Program-made: the position numbers and the translations under genes
The notes under the pieces: generated by a model
Told to the model about the DNA's origin: nothing
Database searches by the model: none
Seen by the model: the letters and a program-made list of their open reading frames with translations, nothing else
Shown here: positions 44,700 to 56,247 of the stretch, in pieces
How positions within the stretch are numbered: position 1 is the stretch's first letter
Layout: every line of letters begins with the position of its first letter
Assembly (NCBI GenBank): GCA_029168955.1
Contig: JAPDOI010000010.1
Location: forward strand, 2,999,001-3,063,000
Length of the DNA: 64,000 nt
DNA from: Aplectana chamaeleonis
Taxonomy: Eukaryota > Nematoda > Chromadorea > Rhabditida > Cosmocercidae
Reading direction: 5' to 3'

Positions 44700-46023
44700 T
44701 ATGCAGTTTGGGCAGGCTTACATTTTCAGTAATAGTGCTTTCAAGTATTTGATTACTTTCTACGTGCTGTATCGTGTGCTGCAGTGAATACATATATAGG
44801 TATCTATAGGCTGTTTGCAGGTCATCGCCTGAATTGGGTTTTAGTTGAAAGGCAGTGTTAACTATGAAAATCGTTTTTCTATTTTCGCCTGCCTTGAAAA
44901 CGGTCCCATGCTGATTCAATTGATTACTGAATTGTAGAAGACTTTTTGGGAACGGAGTTATGGCTCCTCAAAATTGAGCTGGGAAGGCATGGTGAACAAG
45001 TTGTCCGCGGCTTGTAACTTCCGTCTTTTACAGCCGATGTAGAGAGAGAGCTGACCTGAGTAAAGAGAGAAGTTGAGATTGAAGGGAAGAACGGGGCTGT
45101 TAATCGGAATCCATAGCTTATCTCACGATCTCGAATTTCCATTTGTTCACGTCGGTTCGCGTGTGCGTAATTACGACAAACGACTTTAACGACTAACGGG
45201 CTTTTCGGATGTTACGACTAGCGAAATGAAAAAAAAAGCAATCCCAAAATTCGTTGAAAAATCAATAACATCCATATCGCTCTCTAACTCATGGATTACC
45301 TCAGGATTGACATATAGTAGTTCACTTTTGGTTGTTCGAGGTGAGTGGTACAAAATGAATAAACCCTTCAGTCTTTTTTATTTATACTGACAGTGATTCG
45401 CAGTTCTGGAACCCTTGCCCCATTAAGACCCCAGCCGAACGTTGCGCAAGATCCGGCGCAGCATTTGTGCGACACCGTATCGGTCGCGCGATTTCATGGT
45501 AGGCTCACTAAATCAGTTCCGAGACTGACCGGCATCAGCTGGGATTTTTTCACGGATGGCACTATCAGAGGTGATACGAGGACTACTTTAGGCATTAGCG
45601 ATTATTGTTTTAACACCACGATAATCCAATATTAGCACAGAGCACTTAATACTTCGAGTTATGGGATTTCTATGAAGTGTTGTTGGGACCCCTCAGTGGG
45701 TGGAATTTTCGTTAGAGTGCCGATTCTTTCCGACCTTTCTCCATCATGATAACAAGCTCCAAACCACGCATGTATTCTGATGACCAGCAAAGAACAATTA
45801 GCGCTAAGTCGGCGCAGTCCTCCGTGTTGTCACCTTGGGGTAGATCTCATATAAGACCATATAGCGCAGAATGGCAAATTCTGAACTGAAAAAAATTTCG
45901 AAGTTCAAGATTACCTCGATTTCGCGTATTGCTTGATTTCTCATAGAAAAAAAGGGCAACAGTCGATCAAAACACGCCCTCCAGTATTAGGCTTTCATTC
46001 ATATTTTTAATTATGTACCCTCC
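44700..46023. other. Mostly unassigned, with a TTAA-MITE-like segment
   Basis: At 44845 TTGAAAGGCAGTGTTAACTATG resembles a left end of the TTAA family. 44975-45120 is an inverted relative of 28770-28875. Words CGACTAACG recur near 45190, as they do near 46935-47000. No gene seen. Confidence 0.4.
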
Positions 46024-46027
46024 TTAA

Positions 46028-46632
46028 AGGCATCGTACACGATGACCGAATTTGAGCTTTTGCGTTCAGTCGAACTAGTGGGCCATACCAGTGTCACTCA
46101 GAAAGTTTGGAGTTCCAAAATCGCCTCTGAACGGAGATCTACTTACCTGAAAAAGGCTTCCTGGGTTTTGGGGGCCGGCCTTGGGGTCGATCCGTTGTTA
46201 CAAGGAGCAAAACTCCGTGGTCGCTGCCGGCGATCGTGCGTTGAGGCGTCGTAGGGCGCAATTCACATGCCACTCGATTTCACGTTCGGCATCGATCGAA
46301 AGCAGCTGACAGCAATAGACGCTGCAGGTTAGTAACCCTTTTCAGTTTCGTTGATGAAAAAAAGATCGCTCGTCTGAATGGCATCCTCGGTGAATTGCTT
46401 CCGACGCTGCGCCAAGGAACGAATCGTAAAAGTGTTCTTTGCGTTCTTCGCGCAACTCTCCCAAATTGATGTCGGCGGGAACTTCAAGTTTGTATCAAGC
46501 TTTCTTGAAATGGGTTTTTCTTGAAAAGTTGACGGTTTTGAGGGGGCTTTTTGCAACGGTCAGTCACTATAGGGATGTAACAACACGAAAAAGTCAAAAA
46601 CCCAAGTATGGTTTTCATCGTGTACGATGCCT
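46028..46632. mobile_element. TTAA MITE, sub-family c
   Basis: TTAA at 46024-46027, start AGGCATCGTACACGATGA, end TCATCGTGTACGATGCCT (near-perfect inverse), TTAA at 46633-46636. 605 bp, non-coding. Confidence 0.88.
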
Positions 46633-46636
46633 TTAA

Positions 46637-47186
46637 AACGTCGAAATTCACATCACTCGTGGCGCGAGCGGCGCGCGCGCCGCCTCGGCCTCTGTCTGCC
46701 CTACGCTCTCTCACTGTCTCTAGGAACCAAGTGAATTTCACCGTTTTATAGCCTTATATGATGGTTCACAGCTTAATCTAGGCTCTCTAAAGAATTATGT
46801 TTTGTGTTATTAATGACAATAAATGATCTGGGAAACATGCGTTTCTTCTTGTCTTCCTTCTTTTTCTGTTTATAAGGACTTTTTCCTGGTTATTTGCAGG
46901 AATGCTGCTTATTTGCAAAGCCTTGATTTTCGACGACTAACGATTACGGACTAACGACTTACGAGGGTTTTGACCGGTTGAACTACTCACGACTAACTAA
47001 TTACAAAACTTCTATTACGCATATCCCTGGCGGGCATTGCGCTTTTGAGGTTTGCATTGCGCTCTGAATAACAACTTTAGGCTCTTTTGGGGCTGTTCCT
47101 GGCTCGTTTCCATGCGTTCTTTCGACGTCAACGTTACATTGTCCCCCTCCACTACCCATTCTCAGTGGACACTGAAACACATTTTT
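46637..47186. other. Unassigned
   Basis: A short GC-rich hairpin (GAAATTCAC...GTGAATTTC around GCGGCGCGCGCGCCGC) lies at 46644-46740. CGACTAACG words occur at 46935-47000. Confidence 0.45.
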
Positions 47187-47190
47187 TTAA

Positions 47191-47675
47191 AGGCAGCAGA
47201 CACGCTCAAAAATGATATCAATTTTATGGATTAAACTGAAGGTTTGAAGCTGTTAGTTTTCAGAAATAACAAAAAAGGCGAAAACAAATCGACGGAAATT
47301 AAGATATAACGGTACGTTCTATATTGGCCCAGAAATGGACGAGTTGTACGGCACTGGCTGAAATAGCGGAGCTAGCAACAAATTTGTTGGGATAAGGACG
47401 CTAATGTACTCGTACGGCCCTTTCTGGAACGCTTACGCCGTTAGAAGCCTAAAAAGTAATCTAAAATGGCCGCAATCGAGCATTGAATACCTGTATGGAG
47501 GGGCGGAGCCCGTATCGATGGGCGGAGCAAGGCTGATTTCGTGAATGATTAAGGCTCAAATACGGTCATTTGGACTCGTTTTTAACGCTTGCAACTTCGT
47601 GAGGGCTCTTCTAGGGCCTGCACGACCCCACTAATGTAGTTATCTCAACAACTTTTTCGAGCGTGTCTGCTGCCT
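47191..47675. mobile_element. TTAA MITE, sub-family b
   Basis: TTAA at 47187-47190, start AGGCAGCAGACACGCTC, end GAGCGTGTCTGCTGCCT, TTAA at 47676-47679. 485 bp. Just beyond, 15 bp (CGTGAACACTGCCG) resemble the end of sub-family d and are closed by another TTAA at 47695-47698. Confidence 0.88.
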
Positions 47676-47698
47676 TTAATCGTGAACACTGCCGTTAA

Positions 47699-48107
47699 AG
47701 ACGTTCCTCTCAACGCGCTCTGTTATGTACTCGTTCAGTTGCGTGCATGCGTCTACCCGGGATTAACCTTCGGTCTCGCTGTATTGATGTGGTTTACAAG
47801 TATTCCTATAAATCACAAACATCTCAAGGGAAGTCTTATAGCTATTCTCCTATCCCGATATATAGCCGGTGATAGTTGAACTCTAAGTGCTCCATCTTGG
47901 AGCTAACCTGTAGTTACTAGCTTGGCGCGGTATATGAAATTGTTTAATTTATAAATACACAGCATTGAGACTCATATTTCCACTGATGAGAAAGCATAGT
48001 CACTATTCTACGTTCCAAGCGATTTGCTTCACGCATGCTTGCTTAATCAATAGTAATCGAGCAACTCGAATAAACTTTATAGTTGTGCCCTGGACGAAAA
48101 GACCGAA
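47699..48107. other. No recognised feature
   Basis: AT-rich, without repeat ends or frames of note. Confidence 0.4.
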
Positions 48108-48330
48108 CATCGAATAGATTCGAATGGCCCCATTTTTTCAACGTCCGGTTTTTGAATAGGTTCGAATCTCCTTTTTTGACGCCCGGTTTTTGAATAGATT
48201 CAAATGGTCTCTTTTTTTTTGAGGTCCAATTTTTGATTATATTCGAATGACCCTTTTTTTCGAGGTACGAATTTCGAATAGATTCAAATAAATTCGATTC
48301 GAATATATGCGAATAATTTTTCGAATAATT
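48108..48330. repeat. Degenerate tandem GAATAGATTCGAAT repeat, about 48-bp unit
   Basis: Four to five copies of a unit with T(G/C)GAATAGATTC(G/A)AAT followed by a pyrimidine run and GTCC(G/A)(G/A)TTTTTG. Strongly diverged. Confidence 0.7.
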
Positions 48331-48412
48331 TCAAAGCGATAGACTCAAAAAAGGCAGGTGCTCTGTCAGTGGATCCTCTAGTTTGAAGTGAAACATACTG
48401 TCACTGATCGTG

Positions 48413-48667
48413 TAAGGTGCGTCCGAATGAGAATGGCGGCCCATGCGGACGGCGTACTTGGCAGGCGGCCGTCGCATTCGCCGCTTTCGGAAACGGGGCC
48501 GGCACCGGCTGGCAGCAAGCACTGCGCCGATGAGTCAGCTCTGCAGTCGGTGGGAGAGGGGACGGCCGTAGTTGAAATCCAACACTCGCCCGAGGGCGGC
48601 AAATGCGACGGCCGCCTGCCAAGCACGCCGGCCGCGTGGGCCACCATTCTCATTCGGGCACACTTTA
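48413..48667. mobile_element. GC-rich TA-flanked MITE (full length)
   Basis: TA at 48413-48414 and 48666-48667. Terminal repeats of about 65 bp (TAAGGTGCGTCCGAATGAG against TAAAGTGTGCCCGAATGAG) continue through GGCAGGCGGCCGTCGCATT. The 1-212 copy shares the right half. Confidence 0.85.
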
Positions 48668-49273
48668 TGTGTGCGTGTATGCAACGTCCCCTTCCCTCAC
48701 ATTTTCCCGCTGCCTCTAGCCTCGCTCCGCACAGATACACAAAGGAGCGAACTTGTTTTGCCTCCGAAACAGAGGATGACCACATTAGAAAACCTGAGCG
48801 ACACCAATCGGAATAAAATCTCAAACAGATTTGAATCCTAACGCTTTCCAAATAAGACCCGGACCATACTCATGATCCTTGAGCACTTCGGCCTCAAAAA
48901 TTAAATTTTCAGTCGAAATTCAGCCGAAATCCACCATGCCACCTATATAATTCACGGTGCGCCAGTTTATTCATTATTTATTTATTAACATGCACGCTAA
49001 AGCGCGGATGGAAAGAAAAAAGAATAGTACGCAAACACAAATCTAACCAATAGCAGTAGGCACAAAAATGAAACGAAAAACAAAAAGCAGTGGAGATTCT
49101 TTGCTATTTTCATCTGAAAATGGAATTTTATCTTTTATGATGCGAAAGTCACACTCTCAGATCTAGTCCGACAAAACATTGTGAAAAATTGAGACAATTG
49201 ATAAAGTAAAAGACCTCGGGATTGTAGTAGATATTAAACTCTTGTTGGATGAGCATTGAAGACTCTTTGCTAC
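48668..49273. other. No recognised feature
   Basis: AT-rich, with no ends or frames. Confidence 0.4.
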
Positions 49274-49276
49274 TAA

Positions 49277-50176
49277 GGGGCTATTCATACTTCCACCTCT
49301 CGCTCTGCCAGAGCCGCCCGCGCGGAAAAAGTGGTGAGTATGAATGAATACACGACCTCCCGCGTCTCCCGCCTCTCCCGCGCCTCCTGCCCCGCACAGC
49401 GGTGTCTCTGGAGCATTCATACTCCTCTCGCACAACCGAGGTATTTGTTGGTAGAATTACTTGTTGCACTAAATTACGTCACATAAGTGTAGAGGGGTCT
49501 CAGTGGGAGCGCGCAAGACGCCATAGAAAGTGCGGGAGACCTCAGTTTTAGTGTGCGAGACGCCGTAAACAGTGTGCGGGACCCAAGGGGGAGTGTGCCT
49601 GGCGCCGTAGAAACTGTGCGGGACCCAAGTGGGAGTGCGCAGGATGCCACATAAAGTATGTGGGACCCAAATGAGAGTGCGCCGAATCCCGCAGAAAGTG
49701 TGCGGGATCCAAGTGGCGGAGCTGCGGGCGCCGTAAAAACGGTAAAGGACTCAAGTGGGAGAGCTCCGAGCGCCGCAAAAAGTGTGCGGATCAATCTTAG
49801 CTCAAATCTAGTTGGAAGGGAACCTTCCAAGGTTCAATCCCAAAAATGAAAGATGCCTCTGATACAGGTTTTCCGATAGCGTTATCAGTCATTGTCTATT
49901 GAGAAAACCTGTAGAATCCACTTCTGGATAGCCTTTACATACAAGAAAACCAACACATCTTAACCAAACTTTTCAGAGACCACCCGCATTACTTCATTTC
50001 TAAAAACAAACCCACCGATTTTCCGCCCCTACCGCTCCGCCACGGCGATATCTCTGGATCATTCATACTTCACTGGCGGAGCGGGAGGAGCGAGAGGTCG
50101 CATTTTCATTCATACTCACCTCTTTTTCCGAGCGGGTCGCTCTGGCAGAGCGAGAGGTTTGGAGTATGATAGTCCC
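49277..50176. mobile_element. PIF/Harbinger-like MITE, TAA target, 900 bp
   Basis: Start GGGGCTATTCATACTTCC, end GGAGTATGATAGTCCC, flanked by TAA at 49274-49276 and 50177-50179. GC-rich sub-terminal blocks with CATTCATACT/AGTATGAATG pairs. The centre has gained a 42-bp minisatellite. Confidence 0.8.
49495..49795. repeat. 42-bp minisatellite inside the MITE, about 7 copies
   Basis: Unit GTGTGCGGGACCCAAGTGGG followed by AGTGCGC and GCCG(C/T)A(G/A)AAA. A period of 42 (divisible by three) keeps one minus-strand frame open, giving 14-residue repeats with LPLGSRT. This is a by-product, not a gene. Confidence 0.85.
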
Positions 50177-50179
50177 TAA

Positions 50180-50630
50180 GGCCCCCGTCATAGTCAGTGG
50201 ATCTACTGAGTCCCACCGGGTCGATACGCACCGAATTCGTGGGAGACGGGTGCAAAAAATCAAGCCACCGAGTCCGACTGCGACCGTCTGATGCCCACCC
50301 CAATCCCCCCCCCCCCGGTCGATACTGATGGTTCTCATGCGTACAAGGGCGGGGCCAATGCAGCGACTGAGTCCCACTGAGTCCCGCTGCGTTCCAACCG
50401 AAATCATCCTCACCCCATCTGTCCAGTGATGATTCTTAAACATGGTTTACGAGTTGAAGACAAAGGCATGTTGAAAACAAGAAGAATTAGCCACCAAACA
50501 CGTTCCGATTCACAGCTGAGGTGATAATCGTCACTATCAATCGCGTGTTTCGCAGAGGAAGTGGTTGGCGCTGGGGGCAACCGGACTCAGTCGGACTCAG
50601 CAGGTTTTTCGACGAAGTCTGACGGGGGCC
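50180..50630. mobile_element. PIF/Harbinger-like MITE abutting the previous one
   Basis: Start GGCCCCCGTCATAGTC, end GAAGTCTGACGGGGGCC, with TAA at 50177-50179 (shared with the previous element) and 50631-50633. Contains a C-run at 50306-50318 and repeated GAGTCCCAC(T/C)GAGTCC words. Confidence 0.8.
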
Positions 50631-50652
50631 TAAGGCGCAGCAGAGGATATTT

Positions 50653-51180
50653 TTGTTATTTAGATCCTTAAGACCAAAAGATCCACAGTTGCTGATCAAG
50701 GCCTATAAAATTTACGTTCGCTCAATGCTAAAGCATGGCACCTGCGTTTTCGCGACTTGCAAACGGCAGATTGAAGATTTTTTGGAAAGGGTGCAAAATA
50801 GTTTCACGAGGAAAGTCTTCATTCTGGCACTTGGATTCACGTATGCAAACATTCCTAGGAGTTATCTCAGATATAAAAGACCACAACTGGACACACTTGC
50901 CCTCCGTAAAAGGAGAAATGATTTATTTTTGGACGGTTTAGTGGGGCTTAAACAATCTGAACTCTTCACCTTGAGACGTTCTGATACTGGAGGTCAGGGG
51001 ATCAAACTCAGCTTCTCTCAGCCTCGAACTCGCTCGAGGGAAAATTCTTTTTCACAATTTGAGGTGGAGCGCAATATCTGCGCTTCAGTAAAAGGCTCTT
51101 GGTGCCTAGTTCTTTCAGTATTTTTGGAAGGCAGTATATTAAGTAAAATTTTCGGCAAGGAACTCACCGCTCGCCACTGA
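50653..51180 (+). pseudogene. LINE reverse transcriptase, C-terminal part (CR1/Jockey-like)
   Basis: An open stretch of about 175 residues. It begins SLRPKDPQLLIKAYKIYVRS, then MLKHGTCVFATC and FLERVQNSFTRK, and ends in an Arg/Ser-rich tail. This is the conserved segment after the RT palm and thumb of nematode and insect non-LTR elements (R...LL..Y..YVR....Y......I..LE.VQ..FTR). In a full element the enzyme copies LINE RNA at a nicked target. Catalytic motifs lie upstream and are missing. The frame starts shortly after the MITE target at 50631-50633 and ends with TGA at 51178-51180, which could be the natural C-terminus. Confidence 0.7.
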
Positions 51181-52508
51181 AATGTTTCGAAATCGAGCCG
51201 CCTCACTACGTTGAAGACGCCAATTTTTGAATTGCGGTGCACGCAGCGGCGGGGCGCCAAGTGAATTCGAAATCCTTTGACGTGGTGATACCTGCCAATG
51301 GAACACACGGTCATCTACTGTACACCTTAAAGGCACAGGACACCCAGAAATTTATTTTTAAGGTTTTATTATTATTATATTGGAGGGGGTTACACTCTGA
51401 TCACAATGGTACTTCTGAAATCGTCTAAGACCTCCTACGAACGGAGATATGGCTCCTCGAAAATGCCTGTATTTTGAAGGCAAAAATTTGGAGGACGAGT
51501 TGTCTCATTCCTGTATTTCTCTTGATTGAGCGAAGGGGGTCGGGCCTGTGGTAGTCGCTTATTTCTCGCTTATTTGGAGAAAATGAGATCTCGCATTTGG
51601 CACGTGTTATCGGAGGGGTCTTCTACACAACTACATGCGCGTCGACCGGGACGGCCACGGACGGCCCAGGCGTGCGCAGCCCGGCCACTACGGGTGGATT
51701 TTTTCACACCCGAATAGCATGGTGGAGATGCTCATCGACGGGGCTGGCTACAGTCGATCCTCACCGCAATTTCTCACAGCTGACAACGTCCGTGCTCCGA
51801 CGGCAGAAAAAACATATTGGAACTCTCATGCAAACTATTATCACCGCGCTCTCTGAATTCATAAGAAAAAGCGTTAGCCGAAAAAAATCGCTACGACGCG
51901 CCGGCTCTAACGTAAGTGGGATTGACACGGCGTGGGCAGTTAGGTTGTACGAAACTGTGAGAGGAACTATGTGCAATGACCGTACAGTGGGTCATGCTGA
52001 GGAATAGCCCCCATATCAGCCTCGATTTCCTGCACTTTTACCACAGTTTTTCGAAGTGACTCTCATGCTAGCCAGTGGCACATCCGAAAACTTTTCACCG
52101 AACTCGGGCGGGCGAATGGCAGGATCCTTCCCGTCCGCCCAAGTGAATGATGCAGAGCAATGTCTGCCAACCGATATTCACTCATAAAATGCTTTGAATG
52201 ATGCTATTTCTACGACGTTTTCTGTTGTCTGCTTCCCGTTTGAGTTTTTGCACTGGAAGACTGGTAAAGATGATAGAAGCACTCTGAGCAAAACGAAGCC
52301 ACGCCCTTTCTGAGCCGGTTGTACGATCAATTCGACCACGGAAAGCAGCATTTCAGAAGTTCGAGCACCGGGATCGAGTAGATGACACGCTCCTTTTCGC
52401 TACTGGAGTATCAGTCATACGGCCACTGGTTAGCAAGATTATTCTTTTCGAATTCTCCTGATGGGGTGGCGATCTGCAGAATAGGCAGGGCGGCCCAGAT
52501 GTGATAAG
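51181..52508. other. Unassigned, with a solo TTAA-MITE end
   Basis: TTAA at 51327-51330 followed by AGGCACAGGACACCCAGAAA resembles the left end of the TTAA group. Part of 51420-51500 resembles 44935-45010 (ATGGCTCCTC(A/G)AAAAT words). No matching right end and no gene were found. Confidence 0.4.
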
Positions 52509-52918
52509 TGTTAAGTATTGTAGGTTCTATTGTGCTAAATCGCTGCTATTGTATAACTGCTTCCCTGGGCCTCCTTAGTAGTGCTAATGTTGTTAACATA
52601 CCAAATGTAGGCGGTTATTCGTGTTATTCTCCTTCTAGATTCCTTCTAGACTGCATTTCCTTTTGTTCATTCGGTTAGTTATTGTTTCGCCAATCAATCG
52701 GCGCAGAGGCAGGGGCACAAGAAAATTACTCTCGCCTCCCTCGCCACCATATGCCTGTCGCTGTACTATCTCGTCGCAGTGCATGCTGCTATCAATTGAA
52801 CCAGCCCTCTGCCTTTTTAAGGCGAGGTGATTCGTTGTATCAGATCCATTGTCATATCTGTTTGGTTTGGAGAGATGACTCTCCCAATAAACATCTAAAA
52901 CCACCAGTCGACGTGATT
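52509..52918 (+). repeat. 5' LTR of element 2
   Basis: Contains the intact target CTTTTTAAGGCGAGG (TTAA at 52817-52820) that is occupied by a MITE in the 3' LTR. Confidence 0.88.
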
Positions 52919-53869
52919 CGGGGGCCGAACCGAGGCCGAAAAGAGGACCAGCCATCCGCCCTTAGACCGCTTTCGAGCGGCTACGGCGTGTAGTCCTGCT
53001 CCTGTAGAGGAAGCAGAGTAACCTCTCCTCCGCGGAGCGGTCGGAGTGTGTAATGCTGCACGCCGTCGTGCTGGAGATACATGTGTGTTTCTCGGACCGG
53101 TGTGTTGTGCGTGCGTGTCGATCGATCTCTGGGAAGTGGTGGGGATCAGGGGTGTGCGGCAAAAGAATTTGAAATTTCGGCAAACGGCAACGGCAAACCC
53201 CAAAAATGGCCGGCAAACGGCAAAACGGCAAACGGCAAAAGCTGTTCTGTGCTATAATACAGCCACATTTGATTAGTCGTGTGGTGAACCATGCAATACC
53301 TGCCAGTTAATATGTATCTGGCGCTTAACTAGCCTTTTCATGGAGGGAAAATCCCATATATCAAAAGCTACTTGCGAGCCTCAGGTGATCAGAGAGCTAC
53401 AGTAGCGCCGTTTTGTGTGTGATAGTATAGAAGCCTCTATCAAGTTCAACGAGGCCGTTTGATTGCGCGACCTAGCCTAGTCGATCTAGGCACGTGCAGC
53501 AAAGCGCAAGAAAGCTTGGTGCTGTGGGAGTGTGCGCCGACCCAAAGACTGAGGCCGATACCGGTACCACAATCAGGTGCGAATAGATGGATGGATACGC
53601 GTTGATTGGTCGACAGTAAGGAAATGAGGAAGACAGTCCACAACGCGATCAGCAGCGCGCTTTTTAGGTTATGACCGGAGTCACTCACAATTTTTACAGT
53701 TACTGGCAAGTGATAGGCTCAGTGTTCTTTTCGCTCACTTGAAATTACGCCTAGATGGTCTACTTCGTGAGGCTAAAAAAGTGGAGTGCGACTGGTCAAG
53801 TTCAAGACAAAGTTCACGATAAAGACAGCCTTGGAGTTTTAGCCGAAAATCAAAAGCTCCGAAGGGGCT

Positions 53870-53990
53870 TGTTGATCTAATACACGGAATGAGAGGCACC
53901 TGGTGATAATTCGACCGGTACATGCGACGCGCGCGACAGAAAGTCGGTGGGCCCACGTCGTCGCTGGAGCGTCGCGCGCGGTGCGCTTAG
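53870..53990. repeat. Divergent relative of the 29763-30003 foldback
   Basis: GTTGATCTAATACACGG, GCGACGCGCGCGACAGAAA and CACGTCGTCG occur in the same order as in the left arm at 29763-29850. Confidence 0.55.
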
Positions 53991-54144
53991 CCAGCCGACT
54001 GCTCTCGAGCGTTTTTGATTCTGTGTATTCAGCCAACAAGCCGGCACGAGGCCCAGTACAACAACAACGTCGACTAAAAAAACAAACAATAAATCACTCC
54101 ATGCGGCCCAAAAACAGGATTGCGGTGTGCCAGCCCCATCCTGG

Positions 54145-55005
<861 letters not shown>

Positions 55006-56247
55006 TACTGGCTACCGAGGAAGTGGGTGGGGCGAGCTCACCACATTCAAGTTTCTTGGCCGGATATTTATATTGACTGCTCGTTTTGAGCAGGTTTTCG
55101 ACACTGTTGTTGCAATGGGCCTCGGACATTTTGATTTCAGGTAAAAAATTTGAAGTTGGTTTCAATCGTTGCCTCCGAAGTTGTTTCGTTTTTTCAACTC
55201 TACACCATTTCATAAAAAATTTCAGCTCTGCCAAGGAGTCAACCCGGTGCTATCGCAGCGGGGAATGAGGCACTTAGCCATCCCACTCGACCATGCCCAT
55301 TTTTTCGCGCCGCCGCGCGATTTGAGAACCAACTGAGGGTTTTCCTCCCCTTCCAAAATTAGTAGAGTAGTTGTGGAGCAGAAACATAGGCGTAGCCAAG
55401 TGCCCCTTCCCCCCCCTCGCTGCGACAGCACTGTCAACCCTTCGTTACAGCTAATCCTCTCGACATCGAAAATATCATCGAACACTGCCCTTAATGACCG
55501 CTGTGAACATTGTTCAATTTTTAAAAAGCCGGACCATTTGCAGGATTGATCATTTCGATGTCCCATTTATTACCCTCAGCCAACCAACCGACGATAAGCG
55601 GGCCTACTTACACAAGTTCTCAAATGGCTCATATGTATAAAAAGCGATGCTTCCACGCCAAAACTCCTGTACCATTTGATTTTGCAATTGCGGAACTAGC
55701 AGGAATCGGTATGCTTCTGGAAAAGTTTTTTTGCGATTCCGGCATTTCTAAGGGGTTGAAATTTTCATGGGTGAAGAGAGACATTTAGAGGCTCCCAACT
55801 TAGAACCTAAACAAACTCCTCTGATAACCGAGTCAAAATATCTTTACCTGGAACTAGCCAGAAAATTATTTGCTGCAGTTTCGAATCGCTGAACAATACA
55901 GAATCTGAGGTGAGGGCGCACACCAGGCCCTGTGGTTTTAACACATTTTTGCCGAAAATTTGCCGTTTTGAGCGAAAATTTCGGCAAACGGCAACGGCAA
56001 ACCCCAAAAATGACCGGCAAACGGCAAACGGCAATCGGCAAACGGCAATTGCCGCACACCCCTGGTGGGGATACCTTGCCGTGGCGTTGGTCACGTTCCC
56101 GAGCTCGACTACGTATTGATTGAGGCTGTGTCTCGAGGTCGAAGTCAGACCTGAAAGAGGGTTAACATCTGCACGAGTCGACGTCTACCAGCAGTAAAGC
56201 TGAGGAGAACTCTAGCAAAGTGAGGAGCTTTACGGTTGCAGCCCGCC
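55006..56247. other. Right part of the hAT-like element and retroelement leader
   Basis: 55006-55980 has no identified feature beyond C-runs near 55409. 56073-56247 is retroelement leader sequence before gag. Confidence 0.45.

Noticed and set aside
48378..48851. Frames of 140-157 residues on both strands, also present at 76-342
   Set aside because: They are the MITE 48413-48667 read through on both strands.
49474..49830. 118-residue frame with 14-residue repeats (LPLGSRT)
   Set aside because: Product of a 42-bp minisatellite inside a MITE. No start context and no homologue.
53811..53835. TTCACGATAAAGACAGCCTT as a TTAA-MITE end
   Set aside because: The words are in the wrong order and orientation relative to sub-family d, and no TTAA is adjacent.
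55370..55410. Second hAT end (GGCGTAGCCAAGTGCCCC word)
   Set aside because: Resembles some hAT ends, but no inverted partner or 8-bp duplication was found.
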